Assembly: GCF_032051675.1 (NCBI RefSeq)
Contig: NZ_CP116968.1
Span: 3,837,001-3,901,000 of the forward strand
DNA from: Candidatus Nitrospira neomarina
GTDB lineage: Bacteria; Nitrospirota; Nitrospiria; Nitrospirales; UBA8639
DNA length: 64,000 bases
Direction of reading: 5' to 3'
Position numbers and translations under genes: made by a program. Below the pieces are notes generated by a model, which was not told where the DNA came from, did no database searches, and worked only from the letters and a program-made list of their open reading frames with translations. Each line of letters begins with the position of its first letter. Positions within the stretch are counted from its first letter, which is position 1. Of the stretch, positions 19,732 through 28,434 are shown piece by piece.

Positions 19732-20274
19732 ATGATGTGGCTTCTTTTCGGATATTTTGCCACGGTGAGTGTCGTGGCAGGGGTTTTGACTGTGGCATTG
19801 CGAAATGCCGTGCACTGCGCGTTGGCCTTGCTGACGCTCCTCCTCCATGTCGCGGGTCTGTTTGTCCTGTTGAATGCGGAATTTCTTTTTGCGGTGCAAA
19901 TCATTGTGTATGCGGGAGCGATTCTTATTCTGTATCTTTTCGTGTTGATGTTGATGAATTTAAAAACGGAGGAACAGCATCTTCATAAAAGATTTGCCTT
20001 TTTAGTTTTTGCCGGAATCGCAATTTTTGGAGAACTTCTGATTCTTCTCTTTCAATCGCCTTATGGCGGTGTGATTGGAGCGGCCACGCCTGACCTCATC
20101 CTGCAAACGGGCCCCAGCCATGCCATTGGGATCACGATGTTTAGCGATTATTTATTGCTCTTTGAAGTGATTGGAATTTTCCTGTTAGGGGCTGTGATCG
20201 GTGCCATCGTTCTTGCTAAAACACCGGCGAAGACTGACCCACAAGAAGAACCAGGCCTTTCTTCCATGCCCTAA
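19732..20274 (+). CDS. nuoJ: Complex I subunit NuoJ
   Basis: The 180-residue membrane subunit has five predicted helices. It shows the NuoJ signature NAVHCALALLTLLLHVAG and VQIIVYAGAILILYLFVLML, including the pi-bulge helix region. Starts at the first of two adjacent ATGs, seven bases after nuoI. The C-terminal tail is short and charged. Confidence 0.95.
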   Translation: MMWLLFGYFATVSVVAGVLTVALRNAVHCALALLTLLLHVAGLFVLLNAEFLFAVQIIVYAGAILILYLFVLMLMNLKTEEQHLHKRFAFLVFAGIAIFGELLILLFQSPYGGVIGAATPDLILQTGPSHAIGITMFSDYLLLFEVIGIFLLGAVIGAIVLAKTPAKTDPQEEPGLSSMP

Positions 20275-20287
20275 AGCCCCATAATTC

Positions 20288-20590
20288 ATGATCCCTCTTT
20301 CAGCCTATGTGGCCCTCAGCGCTATTTTGTTTATGACCGGACTCGTCGGCGTCCTGATCCGGCGGAATTTTATTGTCGTCCTGATGTCCGTAGAGATTAT
20401 GTTGAATGCCGCCAATATCAATCTGGTGGCTTTTTCTCATTACCTGCATTCCATGTCCGGGCAAATGGCGGCCCTTTTTATCATTGCGGTGGCCGCAGCG
20501 GAAGCCGCTGTCGGATTAGCGATTATCATTGTGGTGTTTCGCGGGAAAATGGCCACGAACGTCGATCAAATTAATATTTTAAAGTGGTAA
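20288..20590 (+). CDS. nuoK: Complex I subunit NuoK
   Basis: A standard-length NuoK of 100 residues and three helices. It has the conserved membrane-buried Glu residues of the proton path in LMSVEIMLNAANINLVAF and AAAEAAVGLAIIIVVF. It is separated by one base from the GTG start of nuoL. Confidence 0.96.
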   Translation: MIPLSAYVALSAILFMTGLVGVLIRRNFIVVLMSVEIMLNAANINLVAFSHYLHSMSGQMAALFIIAVAAAEAAVGLAIIIVVFRGKMATNVDQINILKW

Positions 20591-20591
20591 C

Positions 20592-22589
20592 GTGTTCGAT
20601 CTGCTCGTTCTCCTGATTCCTCTTTTCCCTCTGCTGGCCGTGTTGGTCAACGGGCTGGTGGGCTCTCGCTATTCCCATGACATGGCAGGACGCCTGGCTT
20701 TTGGCTCCGTCGGATTGTCATTTCTCTGTGTGCTCGGTGTTTTCGTTTCGATTCTCGGAGATCCTACACCGCGAGAAGTCATTGCCTACTCCTGGATTTT
20801 CGGAGGCGATCTCTCCATAAATCTTGCCTTCCTCATCGACCCGCTGAGTGTCATCATGCTGTTAGTAGTGACCGGTGTGGGGTTCCTCATCCATGTCTAT
20901 TCCGTAGGCTATATGCATGGTGAAGAAGGGTTTACCCGCTTCTTCACCTATATGAACCTTTTTATGGTTTCCATGCTGCTGCTCGTCATGGGAAACAATT
21001 ATGTCGTGCTGTTCATTGGGTGGGAGGGCGTGGGGCTCTGTTCCTACCTATTGATCGGGTACTACTATGAGAAAATCTCGGCGGGGAAGGCCGCGACCAA
21101 AGCCTTTGTCGTGAACCGGATTGGCGACGCCGGATTTTTGTTGGCGATATTCCTGATCTTTTCGCATTTCGGCACACTCGATTACACGGCCGTGATGGCC
21201 CAAGCCTCGACCCTTTCAACTGAAATGGCCACCGCCATCTCGCTCTGTTTGTTAGTTGGAGCGATTGGCAAGTCGGCGCAATTACCTTTATACACCTGGT
21301 TGCCCGATGCGATGGAAGGCCCAACTCCGGTGAGTGCGCTTATCCATGCAGCCACCATGGTCACCGCCGGGGTCTATATGGTGGTGAGAAACCATGTGAT
21401 ATTTGATATGGCGCCGATGGCTTTGGCTACGGTGGGCATTGTTGGAGGCGTCACGGCACTGTTTGCCGCCACGATTGGACTTGTTCAAAACGATATTAAA
21501 CGTGTGTTGGCCTATTCAACCGTCAGCCAGTTGGGCTATATGTTCCTGGCCTGTGGGGTTGGCGCCTATACTGCCGCCATCTTTCACCTGATGACCCATG
21601 CATTTTTCAAAGCACTTCTATTCTTGTCGGCCGGTTCGGTAATTCATGCTTTGGGTGGGGAGCAGGACATCCGGAAGATGGGCGGACTGCATGACAAGAT
21701 TCCAACGACCTATCGTGTATTTCTGATCGGTACTCTCGCCATTGCGGGTATTCCTCCCTTGGCAGGCTTTTGGAGTAAAGATGAAATTATGGCTCATGCC
21801 TTCGTCCATGGCTATTATCTCTTGTATCTTCTGGCCGCTGTTGGAGCGTTTTTGACCAGTTTTTATATGTTCAGGCTCACGTATCTGACGTTCTATGGGT
21901 CATCTCGAGTTGATCCCCATGTGGCCCACCATATTCATGAATCACCTTCGGTGATGACCACTCCGCTCGTGATTTTGGCCGGGTTGGCCCTTTTCGGAGG
22001 ATTTCTTGGTGTACCCCCGGAGCATGGCTGGTTCCATGGATTTTTACATGATGTGGCGACTCCATTGGGTGCTGAGGTCCATGAAGTGGGGTGGGGTATG
22101 TTGTTGAGCCTCATGGGTGTGGCCATAGCGATCGCCTTGGGTGGATGGGGTTTAGCGCATTATATGTATGCTATGCGTCCTCAGATGGCCGGCGAATGGG
22201 CTGCAAAATCTCCGCGAGCCTACACCACAATTCTGAATAAATATTATGTCGATGAGATGTATGACGTCTTAATTGTGGAACCCTGTAAGAAATTGGGATT
22301 GCTATGGGATTGGTTTGATCGACAGATTCTTGACCGCTTCGTCGTGGGGATCGGGCGAGGCACGGATGTCAGCGCTGGTGCGATTACCTGGGTTGAAAAA
22401 TATGTGATCTACGCAGGATTGAATGTGGTGGGTTATTCCAATCATCTTCTCTCGTGGTCGTGGCGAAAAATACAAAGTGGCATGGTCCATCATTATGCCG
22501 CCATTATTGTCATCGGGCTGGCGCTGCTCATTCATCTGGCCCTGGTGTGGTTTATTGGATCTTCCGCCGCCGGTATGTCCATTCGGTAA
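20592..22589 (+). CDS. nuoL: Complex I subunit NuoL with lengthened lateral-helix region
   Basis: Antiporter-like proton-pumping subunit of 665 residues with a GTG start. Conserved features include the buried Glu helix (WEGVGLCSYLLIGYYYE), the Lys helix (GAIGKSAQLPLYTWLPDAMEGPTPVSAL) and the terminal long lateral helix anchor. The segment between the DEMY motif and QSGMVHHYA (residues 558-627) is 70 residues, versus about 42-46 in the E. coli-type NuoL I remember. That is an insertion of roughly 25-28 residues in the arm that braces the membrane subunits. Such a lengthened arm would be needed to span one additional NuoM, which the operon encodes. Confidence 0.95.
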   Translation: MFDLLVLLIPLFPLLAVLVNGLVGSRYSHDMAGRLAFGSVGLSFLCVLGVFVSILGDPTPREVIAYSWIFGGDLSINLAFLIDPLSVIMLLVVTGVGFLIHVYSVGYMHGEEGFTRFFTYMNLFMVSMLLLVMGNNYVVLFIGWEGVGLCSYLLIGYYYEKISAGKAATKAFVVNRIGDAGFLLAIFLIFSHFGTLDYTAVMAQASTLSTEMATAISLCLLVGAIGKSAQLPLYTWLPDAMEGPTPVSALIHAATMVTAGVYMVVRNHVIFDMAPMALATVGIVGGVTALFAATIGLVQNDIKRVLAYSTVSQLGYMFLACGVGAYTAAIFHLMTHAFFKALLFLSAGSVIHALGGEQDIRKMGGLHDKIPTTYRVFLIGTLAIAGIPPLAGFWSKDEIMAHAFVHGYYLLYLLAAVGAFLTSFYMFRLTYLTFYGSSRVDPHVAHHIHESPSVMTTPLVILAGLALFGGFLGVPPEHGWFHGFLHDVATPLGAEVHEVGWGMLLSLMGVAIAIALGGWGLAHYMYAMRPQMAGEWAAKSPRAYTTILNKYYVDEMYDVLIVEPCKKLGLLWDWFDRQILDRFVVGIGRGTDVSAGAITWVEKYVIYAGLNVVGYSNHLLSWSWRKIQSGMVHHYAAIIVIGLALLIHLALVWFIGSSAAGMSIR

Positions 22590-22598
22590 CCGACTATC

Positions 22599-24152
22599 AT
22601 GCAAGAAGAATTACAATTCGGGTTCCCTATTCTGACCTTTCTGACTTTCTTTCCGTTTCTCGGGGCGATGGTTATTTGGGCTTTGAAGGATCAAGACCTG
22701 ATCCGGAAGAGTGTGCTGGGGATTGCGAGCCTGGAAATGGTCGTGGCGTCGCTGATGTTATGGCGATTCGTCCCGGAGACAGCGGCCATGCAGTTCGCCG
22801 AACGTCATGAATGGATTCCTTTCCTGGGGATTAGTTATCACCTGGCGGTCGACGGAATCAGCGTTCTGTTCGTGGGCCTGAACGCTTTCCTCATCCTGCT
22901 TCTGGTTCTCTACGCCTGGGATACGGTTCATGCTCGTCCCAAAGCGTTTTATATGTGCCTGCTGGGCATGGAAGCGACGATGATGGGGATTTTCGTCTCC
23001 ATTGATTTGATCCTCTTTTTTGTATTTTGGGAACTCATGCTCATCCCCAGTTATTTCCTGATTAAACTCTGGGGCCCTGGAGAACAACGTCAATATGCGG
23101 CCTTAAAGTACGTCCTCTATACTCTCCTGGGGAGCGTGTTCATGCTTGTGGGCTTTTGCCTTCTGAGCTTGAACTATTTTGAAGCGAAACAGGTGTATAG
23201 CTTCGACTTACTCGACTTGCTTGCTGTTCAGATTCCTCTTAGTCAGCAACTGCTGATTTTTTGGTTGATATTTTTGGGGCTAGCCTTTAAGGCGCCCATA
23301 TTTCCATTTCATTCCTGGCTGCCCGATGCTTTGGTTCAAGGGCCGATCCCCATGTCTGTCATGCTGGCCGGGATTAAGTTAGGTACATATGGTTTCCTGC
23401 GTTTTTCGTTCCCTTTGCTCCCCGATGCCTCTCAGCACGCCACGGTGGTCGCTATTCTCATGACCCTGGGTCTGGCCGCAATTGTGTATGGGGCGATTGT
23501 CGCCATCATCCAGCCTGACTTCCGGCGTCTGCTCGTGTTTAGCAGTATTAGCCATTTGGGTTTTGTGGTCGTGGGTATGTTTGCGCTGAATTTCCAAGGA
23601 ATACAAGGCAGCCTGATAACCATGATTAATTTGGGATTCAGCACTGCGGGATTATTTTTCCTGGCCGGCTTCATTTATGAACGTCTAGGCCATAATGACG
23701 TACGACGATACAGTGGGTTGGCGAAAAAAATGCCGCTTCTTGCCACGTTTATGCTCATCATTGGAATGGCCTCCATTGGTTTACCGGGAACCAACGGTTT
23801 TATAGGGGAATTCCTCATTTTATTGGGCGTGTTCCAAGCCTGGTGGCTCTATGGAGCCATTGCGGTTACCGGGATCATTTTTGCCGCAGCATACTTTTTG
23901 TGGTTTTATGAGCGGTCCATCTTTGGACCATTGAAAGAGAGTGTGCCGGCAGCCATTAGGGATTTAAATAGCCGTGAATGGGCAATCGGTGTGGCATTGT
24001 CGGTCATGATTTTTTGGATCGGCATTTATCCTTCCCCGTTCTTGCGGATGGTCAATGGATCCGTGCAGGAGGTCGTCGATCGGTTGCATCCAGGAATGGC
24101 AACAGCTCACCAGCATGACTCCTTGCTTGCCACTGAGGTCACCAGGAATTAA
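22599..24152 (+). CDS. nuoM: Complex I subunit NuoM, first copy
   Basis: A 517-residue antiporter-like membrane subunit with about 14 helices. It carries the NuoM landmarks VFWELMLIPSYFLIKLWG (buried Glu of helix 5), GLAFKAPIFPFHSWLPDALV (Lys of helix 7) and IGMASIGLPGTNGFIGEFLI (helix 11-12 region). It pumps protons as part of the membrane arm. A second, divergent NuoM follows after five bases, so this is not a recent duplication. Confidence 0.94.
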   Translation: MQEELQFGFPILTFLTFFPFLGAMVIWALKDQDLIRKSVLGIASLEMVVASLMLWRFVPETAAMQFAERHEWIPFLGISYHLAVDGISVLFVGLNAFLILLLVLYAWDTVHARPKAFYMCLLGMEATMMGIFVSIDLILFFVFWELMLIPSYFLIKLWGPGEQRQYAALKYVLYTLLGSVFMLVGFCLLSLNYFEAKQVYSFDLLDLLAVQIPLSQQLLIFWLIFLGLAFKAPIFPFHSWLPDALVQGPIPMSVMLAGIKLGTYGFLRFSFPLLPDASQHATVVAILMTLGLAAIVYGAIVAIIQPDFRRLLVFSSISHLGFVVVGMFALNFQGIQGSLITMINLGFSTAGLFFLAGFIYERLGHNDVRRYSGLAKKMPLLATFMLIIGMASIGLPGTNGFIGEFLILLGVFQAWWLYGAIAVTGIIFAAAYFLWFYERSIFGPLKESVPAAIRDLNSREWAIGVALSVMIFWIGIYPSPFLRMVNGSVQEVVDRLHPGMATAHQHDSLLATEVTRN

Positions 24153-24157
24153 CCACT

Positions 24158-25753
24158 ATGGGTGAATATTCCCTACTCATTATTCTCTTTGCGCCATTTT
24201 TTGGCGCGATTGCTTTGATGTTCGTCCCCAGGGAGGAAGCGCTCCTGGTGCGAATGACGGCGGCTATTTCTGCGGGTATTTCCCTCCTGGCCTCTTTCTA
24301 TATTTTTCTTGCTTACGATACGGCGAAAGGCGGATTTCAATTTGTCCAGCGGTATGTCTGGTCTGAAGAATTAGGCATTGCCTTTTACCTCGGGGTGGAT
24401 GGCATCGGCGGCCCATTGGTCTTTGCCTCCGCAATCCTGTTATTTGCGGGCATTTTTGTTTCGTGGCACATCAAGGATCGGACCAAAGAGTTCTATATGT
24501 TCCTCCTGATCCTGGCTGCCGCGACCATTGGAGTCTTCATGTCGCTGGATCTCTTTTTCCTCTATTTCTTTTATGAAATGTCTGTGTTGCCCATGTACTT
24601 ATTACTGGGCGTGTGGGGAAGTCATACCAAAGGGTATCTCTCTATGACCGATCCCGAAGAGCGAAAGCTTCGGGATTCCATTGGGTTCATATTTAACTTC
24701 GGATCTAACAGTAAAGAATACGCAGCCATGAAGCTGACCCTGTTCCTGTCTGCGGGGGCGGTGGTGGCTTTGATGGGGATCCTCCTCATTTACCATCTTT
24801 CCGGTCTCCACACCTTTGACATTGTGGTGTTGCGTGAACAGGCTCATTTTTCGGATACGGTGGCTACGTTAATTTGGTTTCTGATCTTTTTTGGCTTCGC
24901 CTCTATCGCCCCGATATGGCCCTTGCATTCCTGGTCACCCGTCGGCCATGCCGCTGCCCCGGCAGCTACCAGCATGCTGCATGCCGGTGTGTTAATGAAG
25001 CTCGGGCATTTTTCCATTATACGCGTGGCCTTTGAAATTCTGCCTGATGCGACGCGGGAGTGGATGTGGGTGGCGGCTGTTCTCTGCGTTTTCTCTATCA
25101 TCTATGGGGGCCTGGTGTCTTATTTCGCCAAAGACACCAAATACGTCATTGGTTATTCCAGCTCCAGCCATATGGGCTATATCTTCCTGGGCATGGCCGC
25201 CTTGAGCTATATCAGTCTCTCGGGCGCCGTTATTTATATGTTTGCCCATGCTCTGGCAACCAGCATGTTGTTTGCCATGGCTGGCTGGGTGTATGACCAA
25301 ACCCATTCACGAGACATTCCCTCCTTGGGAGGACTCGTTCAAAAGATGCCATTTATTGCAGGGGCCTTTATCGTCGCCTGTATGGCCTCAATCGGCATGC
25401 CGGGGACGATCAATTTCATTGCTGAAGTGATGATTATTGTGGGGAGTTGGGATGCATATCCCTTTCAAGTCGTTGTGGCGGTGCTCGGCATCGTCCTGAC
25501 CCTTGCGTATATGTTCAAAATGATGCGGGGGCTGTTTTACGGGAGATTGGATCCGGAATACGCCCATGCCACCGATGCCAGACATTGGGTGGATCGCATG
25601 CCATTGCTCCTTTTAATAGTTTGTAGCATTACTCTTGGGATTTTCCCCGGGCATTTTTACGAAGTGGTACGGTCGACGGTGGAGCCTATGGTAGACCGGA
25701 TAAACCAGGTGGCCCCACTCATTACCCAAAACACTCAGGGCCTTTTACCGTGA
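24158..25753 (+). CDS. nuoM: Complex I subunit NuoM, second divergent copy
   Basis: The 531-residue product is again a NuoM (LYFFYEMSVLPMYLLLGVWG, FASIAPIWPLHSWSPVGHAAAP, ACMASIGMPGTINFIAEVMI) but differs throughout from the first copy. It has an extra cytoplasmic segment near residues 160-185 (DPEERKLRDSIGFIFNF). The usual helix-7 Lys region reads FASIAPIWPLHSW, where the Lys of the GLAFKAPIFP context in the first copy is replaced by Ile; proton-relay detail may therefore differ. Two NuoM genes in one operon define the 2M type of complex I, predicted to move more protons per electron pair. Confidence 0.92.
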   Translation: MGEYSLLIILFAPFFGAIALMFVPREEALLVRMTAAISAGISLLASFYIFLAYDTAKGGFQFVQRYVWSEELGIAFYLGVDGIGGPLVFASAILLFAGIFVSWHIKDRTKEFYMFLLILAAATIGVFMSLDLFFLYFFYEMSVLPMYLLLGVWGSHTKGYLSMTDPEERKLRDSIGFIFNFGSNSKEYAAMKLTLFLSAGAVVALMGILLIYHLSGLHTFDIVVLREQAHFSDTVATLIWFLIFFGFASIAPIWPLHSWSPVGHAAAPAATSMLHAGVLMKLGHFSIIRVAFEILPDATREWMWVAAVLCVFSIIYGGLVSYFAKDTKYVIGYSSSSHMGYIFLGMAALSYISLSGAVIYMFAHALATSMLFAMAGWVYDQTHSRDIPSLGGLVQKMPFIAGAFIVACMASIGMPGTINFIAEVMIIVGSWDAYPFQVVVAVLGIVLTLAYMFKMMRGLFYGRLDPEYAHATDARHWVDRMPLLLLIVCSITLGIFPGHFYEVVRSTVEPMVDRINQVAPLITQNTQGLLP

Positions 25754-25798
25754 ACGATTCAACATTGAACCTTCTGAGGACTGTCTGATTACGTTGTA

Positions 25799-27286
25799 AT
25801 GATCTTCCAACTTGACCTTTCCATCGCTGATCTGCTTCTGCTTCTGCCTGAGATTTTTCTCACACTCTGGCTGTGTCTCCTTCTGTCACTGGACTTTTCG
25901 CTGAAACGAATGACGCACCAGCAATTGGCCTACCTGAGTATTGCGGGGTTAGCGGTCACCGGTCTGATCCTATTGGGATTTGACCAAACCGGGATCACAG
26001 GGGCCCTGTTTAAAAACATGTTCGTGCTCGACCGGATGGGCATCTTCTTTAAGCTCGTTATTGTGGGCGCCACCGCTCTTATCCTGTTTATGTCGATTGA
26101 TTATGTGCAGGACTTCAGGTTCTTTCGTGGCGAGTATTATGTCATGGTCGTGATGTCGGCTCTCGGTATGATGTTCATGGCTTCGTCCAATGACCTTCTC
26201 TCGGTCTTTGTCACTCTGGAATTTTCTACATTTGGGTTTTATGTGCTGGTTGCCTATCTCAGAGATGACCAACGGTCATCGGAAGCCGGCCTCAAGTTTT
26301 TTATTTTAGGGGTATTTGCAGCCGGATTATTAGCCTATGGCATCAGTTTGGTCTATGGCGAAACCGGGACTCTGATTTTCTCTGAAATGACCGGCACCCC
26401 TGGAAGTTATGGATTGGCGATTGGCTACATTTTGATTTTTGCCGCCCTGGGATTCAAGATCGGGGCCGTCCCTTTTCATGCCTGGATTCCTGACACTTAC
26501 CAAGGCGCGCCGACACCTGTGACGGCCTTCCTCTCCATTGCCCCGAAGGCCGCAGCATTGGCTATCCTTATCCGGATGTTTTACGTGTCCTTGGCTTCAT
26601 TCAAGCCGATGTGGGTGTTGTTATTTGTCGTCGCATCCATATTCTCGATGACTTACGGCAATATCGTGGCCATTGCCCAAAAGAATATTAAACGACTTTT
26701 GGCCTATTCCGGCATTGCCCAAATTGGAAATATCATGATTGGATTAGCCGCAGGGACGAAACAAGGCAGCGATGCGATCATGTTTTTTCTCCTGACGTAT
26801 CTTTTTGCGAATTTGGGAGCTTTCGCAGTCATCATTGCCGTGAGTCGGGTCATGAAAAGCGACGAAATTGAAGATTATAATGGTCTGAATCGACGTTCCC
26901 CGTTTTTGGCGGCGTCCATGCTGCTCTTTCTGTTGTCGCTGGCTGGAGTACCTCCGCTTGCGGGCTTTATCGGGAAAATCTATTTATTTATTGCTGCCAT
27001 GAAAGAGGAGCTATACACCCTACTAATTGTCGGACTCATCAATATCGTCATCTCCATGTATTACTATCTCATTGTCGTTAAAAAGATGTACATCAACGAA
27101 CCCACTGATTCTTCACCAATTCTTGCATCCATGCCGATCAAAGTTGCGGTGTATGTCGGGATTGCCGGAACCGTGTTGTTGGGAGTGTACCCAGGACCGT
27201 TTATCGACTGGGCCGTTAGTGCCTCCCTTATGTTCTCCAATATCGCAGGACCCACCGCCGCCGCGTCCCTTCTTCCTGGCGGATAA
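25799..27286 (+). CDS. nuoN: Complex I subunit NuoN
   Basis: Last gene of the operon. The 495-residue antiporter-like subunit has TLEFSTFGFYVLVAYLRDD (helix 5 Glu), FKIGAVPFHAWIPDTYQGAP (helix 7 Lys) and SLAGVPPLAGFIGKIYLF. It couples to NuoK and the first NuoM. A GATTGA/TCAATC hairpin followed by a T tract lies 40 bases downstream and probably ends the operon. Confidence 0.95.
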   Translation: MIFQLDLSIADLLLLLPEIFLTLWLCLLLSLDFSLKRMTHQQLAYLSIAGLAVTGLILLGFDQTGITGALFKNMFVLDRMGIFFKLVIVGATALILFMSIDYVQDFRFFRGEYYVMVVMSALGMMFMASSNDLLSVFVTLEFSTFGFYVLVAYLRDDQRSSEAGLKFFILGVFAAGLLAYGISLVYGETGTLIFSEMTGTPGSYGLAIGYILIFAALGFKIGAVPFHAWIPDTYQGAPTPVTAFLSIAPKAAALAILIRMFYVSLASFKPMWVLLFVVASIFSMTYGNIVAIAQKNIKRLLAYSGIAQIGNIMIGLAAGTKQGSDAIMFFLLTYLFANLGAFAVIIAVSRVMKSDEIEDYNGLNRRSPFLAASMLLFLLSLAGVPPLAGFIGKIYLFIAAMKEELYTLLIVGLINIVISMYYYLIVVKKMYINEPTDSSPILASMPIKVAVYVGIAGTVLLGVYPGPFIDWAVSASLMFSNIAGPTAAASLLPGG

Positions 27287-27326
27287 TCGCCGGGCTTGAT
27301 ATTTGCGCGTTCCACACTCCTTCTCC

Positions 27327-27352
27327 GATTGACAGGCTCAATCGCTTTTTTC
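27327..27352 (+). terminator. Likely intrinsic terminator of the nuo operon
   Basis: GATTGA and TCAATC form a six-base-pair stem with a five-base loop, followed by GC and a run of T. It is placed 40 bases after the nuoN stop. The stem is short, so strength is uncertain. Confidence 0.5.
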
Positions 27353-27416
27353 CGTGTTTCAGATCACCTTTTTTGAAGCTTGATGGGTAGTAGAAAACAA
27401 TGGAAATTTCGTGGCC

Positions 27417-28043
27417 TTACATCCGCCAGGAGAGGATGGTTTCTAGAGGATTGAGCCCATTAAGTTGCCAAATTGCGCCGAATACCACGGATATGGTCAC
27501 AATCACTAGGAGAATCAGACCGATGAGAATCGAATTTTTTTTGCTACGTGGATAACGGGGAGGAGGAAATTTTTGGGACCCTGACGGGTCTTGCCACAAT
27601 GCAGAGGGTCGTCGTGGTCCCAGGAGTGCAGTGGTTTTCCGGAGAGGTTCCACTTGGCTGGCTCGTGAGCCTTTTGGGGCTACCCTTTTCACTGGGGCGA
27701 TTGAGGGTATCTTCCCTGGTGGCATGGTCTCTGGCTTCACAGGTTGAGGAACTTTCCTGGTATGGATATAGGATGCTCGACAATGCGGACACACCAGCGT
27801 TTCCTGGATTGATTCGCCATTATCCTCCTGCTGTGGGTGTCCACCGGCTAACGATACCCGGCAATATGGGCATGTGCGGGCATCCGGCGAGACCAGACCG
27901 TGACATTGTGGACAGGTGTGTATTCCGGATGCACGTTCCTCTTCTAATGCGTGCTTCCCAGGAGAAGGGAAGGCGCATTGAGGACAGGCTCGAGCTTCGG
28001 TCGAGACCTCTTTGTGACATTCAGGGCAGGGAACAAGGGCCAT
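27417..28043 (-). CDS. Zinc-ribbon protein with C-terminal membrane anchor
   Basis: A 208-residue protein with three CxxC pairs-of-pairs in the first 95 residues: CPECHKEV...CPQCAF, CPQCHGLV...CPYCRV and CPHCRASY. These are typical of small zinc ribbons. A Pro/Lys/Arg-rich linker leads to one transmembrane helix near the end (about residues 172-194). It is probably a cytoplasmic zinc-ribbon domain tethered to the inner membrane by its tail. No enzymatic domain is visible; function unknown. It is convergent with the nuo operon. Confidence 0.75.
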   Translation of the reverse strand: MALVPCPECHKEVSTEARACPQCAFPSPGKHALEEERASGIHTCPQCHGLVSPDARTCPYCRVSLAGGHPQQEDNGESIQETLVCPHCRASYIHTRKVPQPVKPETMPPGKIPSIAPVKRVAPKGSRASQVEPLRKTTALLGPRRPSALWQDPSGSQKFPPPRYPRSKKNSILIGLILLVIVTISVVFGAIWQLNGLNPLETILSWRM

Positions 28044-28434
28044 GGAATGGAATTCCGTTTTTGCTATTTCACAGATTTTTCGAGCATATTTCTTCCTGAT
28101 CTTTCAGGAAGGCAACGTCGATATCTGGAAAATTTGCGTGAATTATGTGTAAATGCAGGAGTGTCTTCCTCCTTCTTGAACCGAAACAGAGATGAAGGGG
28201 AGAGTCTAACCTTCCGCTATTCTCTCTCATCTGATTTGCTCTTCTCAAGGGAGGGCGGTTTTTTCCATAATTGGGTTTTTTGATTTCAGCTCTCTGTTCT
28301 CTTTTATGAGTAAAATGTGTAACATTTCCGGGCATGTCCAGACAGTGTTATCTTGGGGTGATACCTTGTCTTATGCCTGATATTGACAGGACGCAAGTCA
28401 CTAACAGGCTTTATCAAATTTCCATGAGGGTACT
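28044..28434. other. Intergenic upstream of arsM
   Basis: A 391-base gap between divergent genes. It contains the palindrome listed separately and a TTGACA at about 28383 without a convincing -10 partner at normal spacing. No small gene is supported. Confidence 0.4.
28313..28327. promoter_or_regulatory. Palindrome upstream of arsM
   Basis: AAATGT and ACATTT flank a three-base centre about 110 bases before the arsM start. The symmetry and A+T content would suit a dimeric repressor such as an ArsR/SmtB protein, but no such regulator is encoded nearby and the link is untested. Confidence 0.3.
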
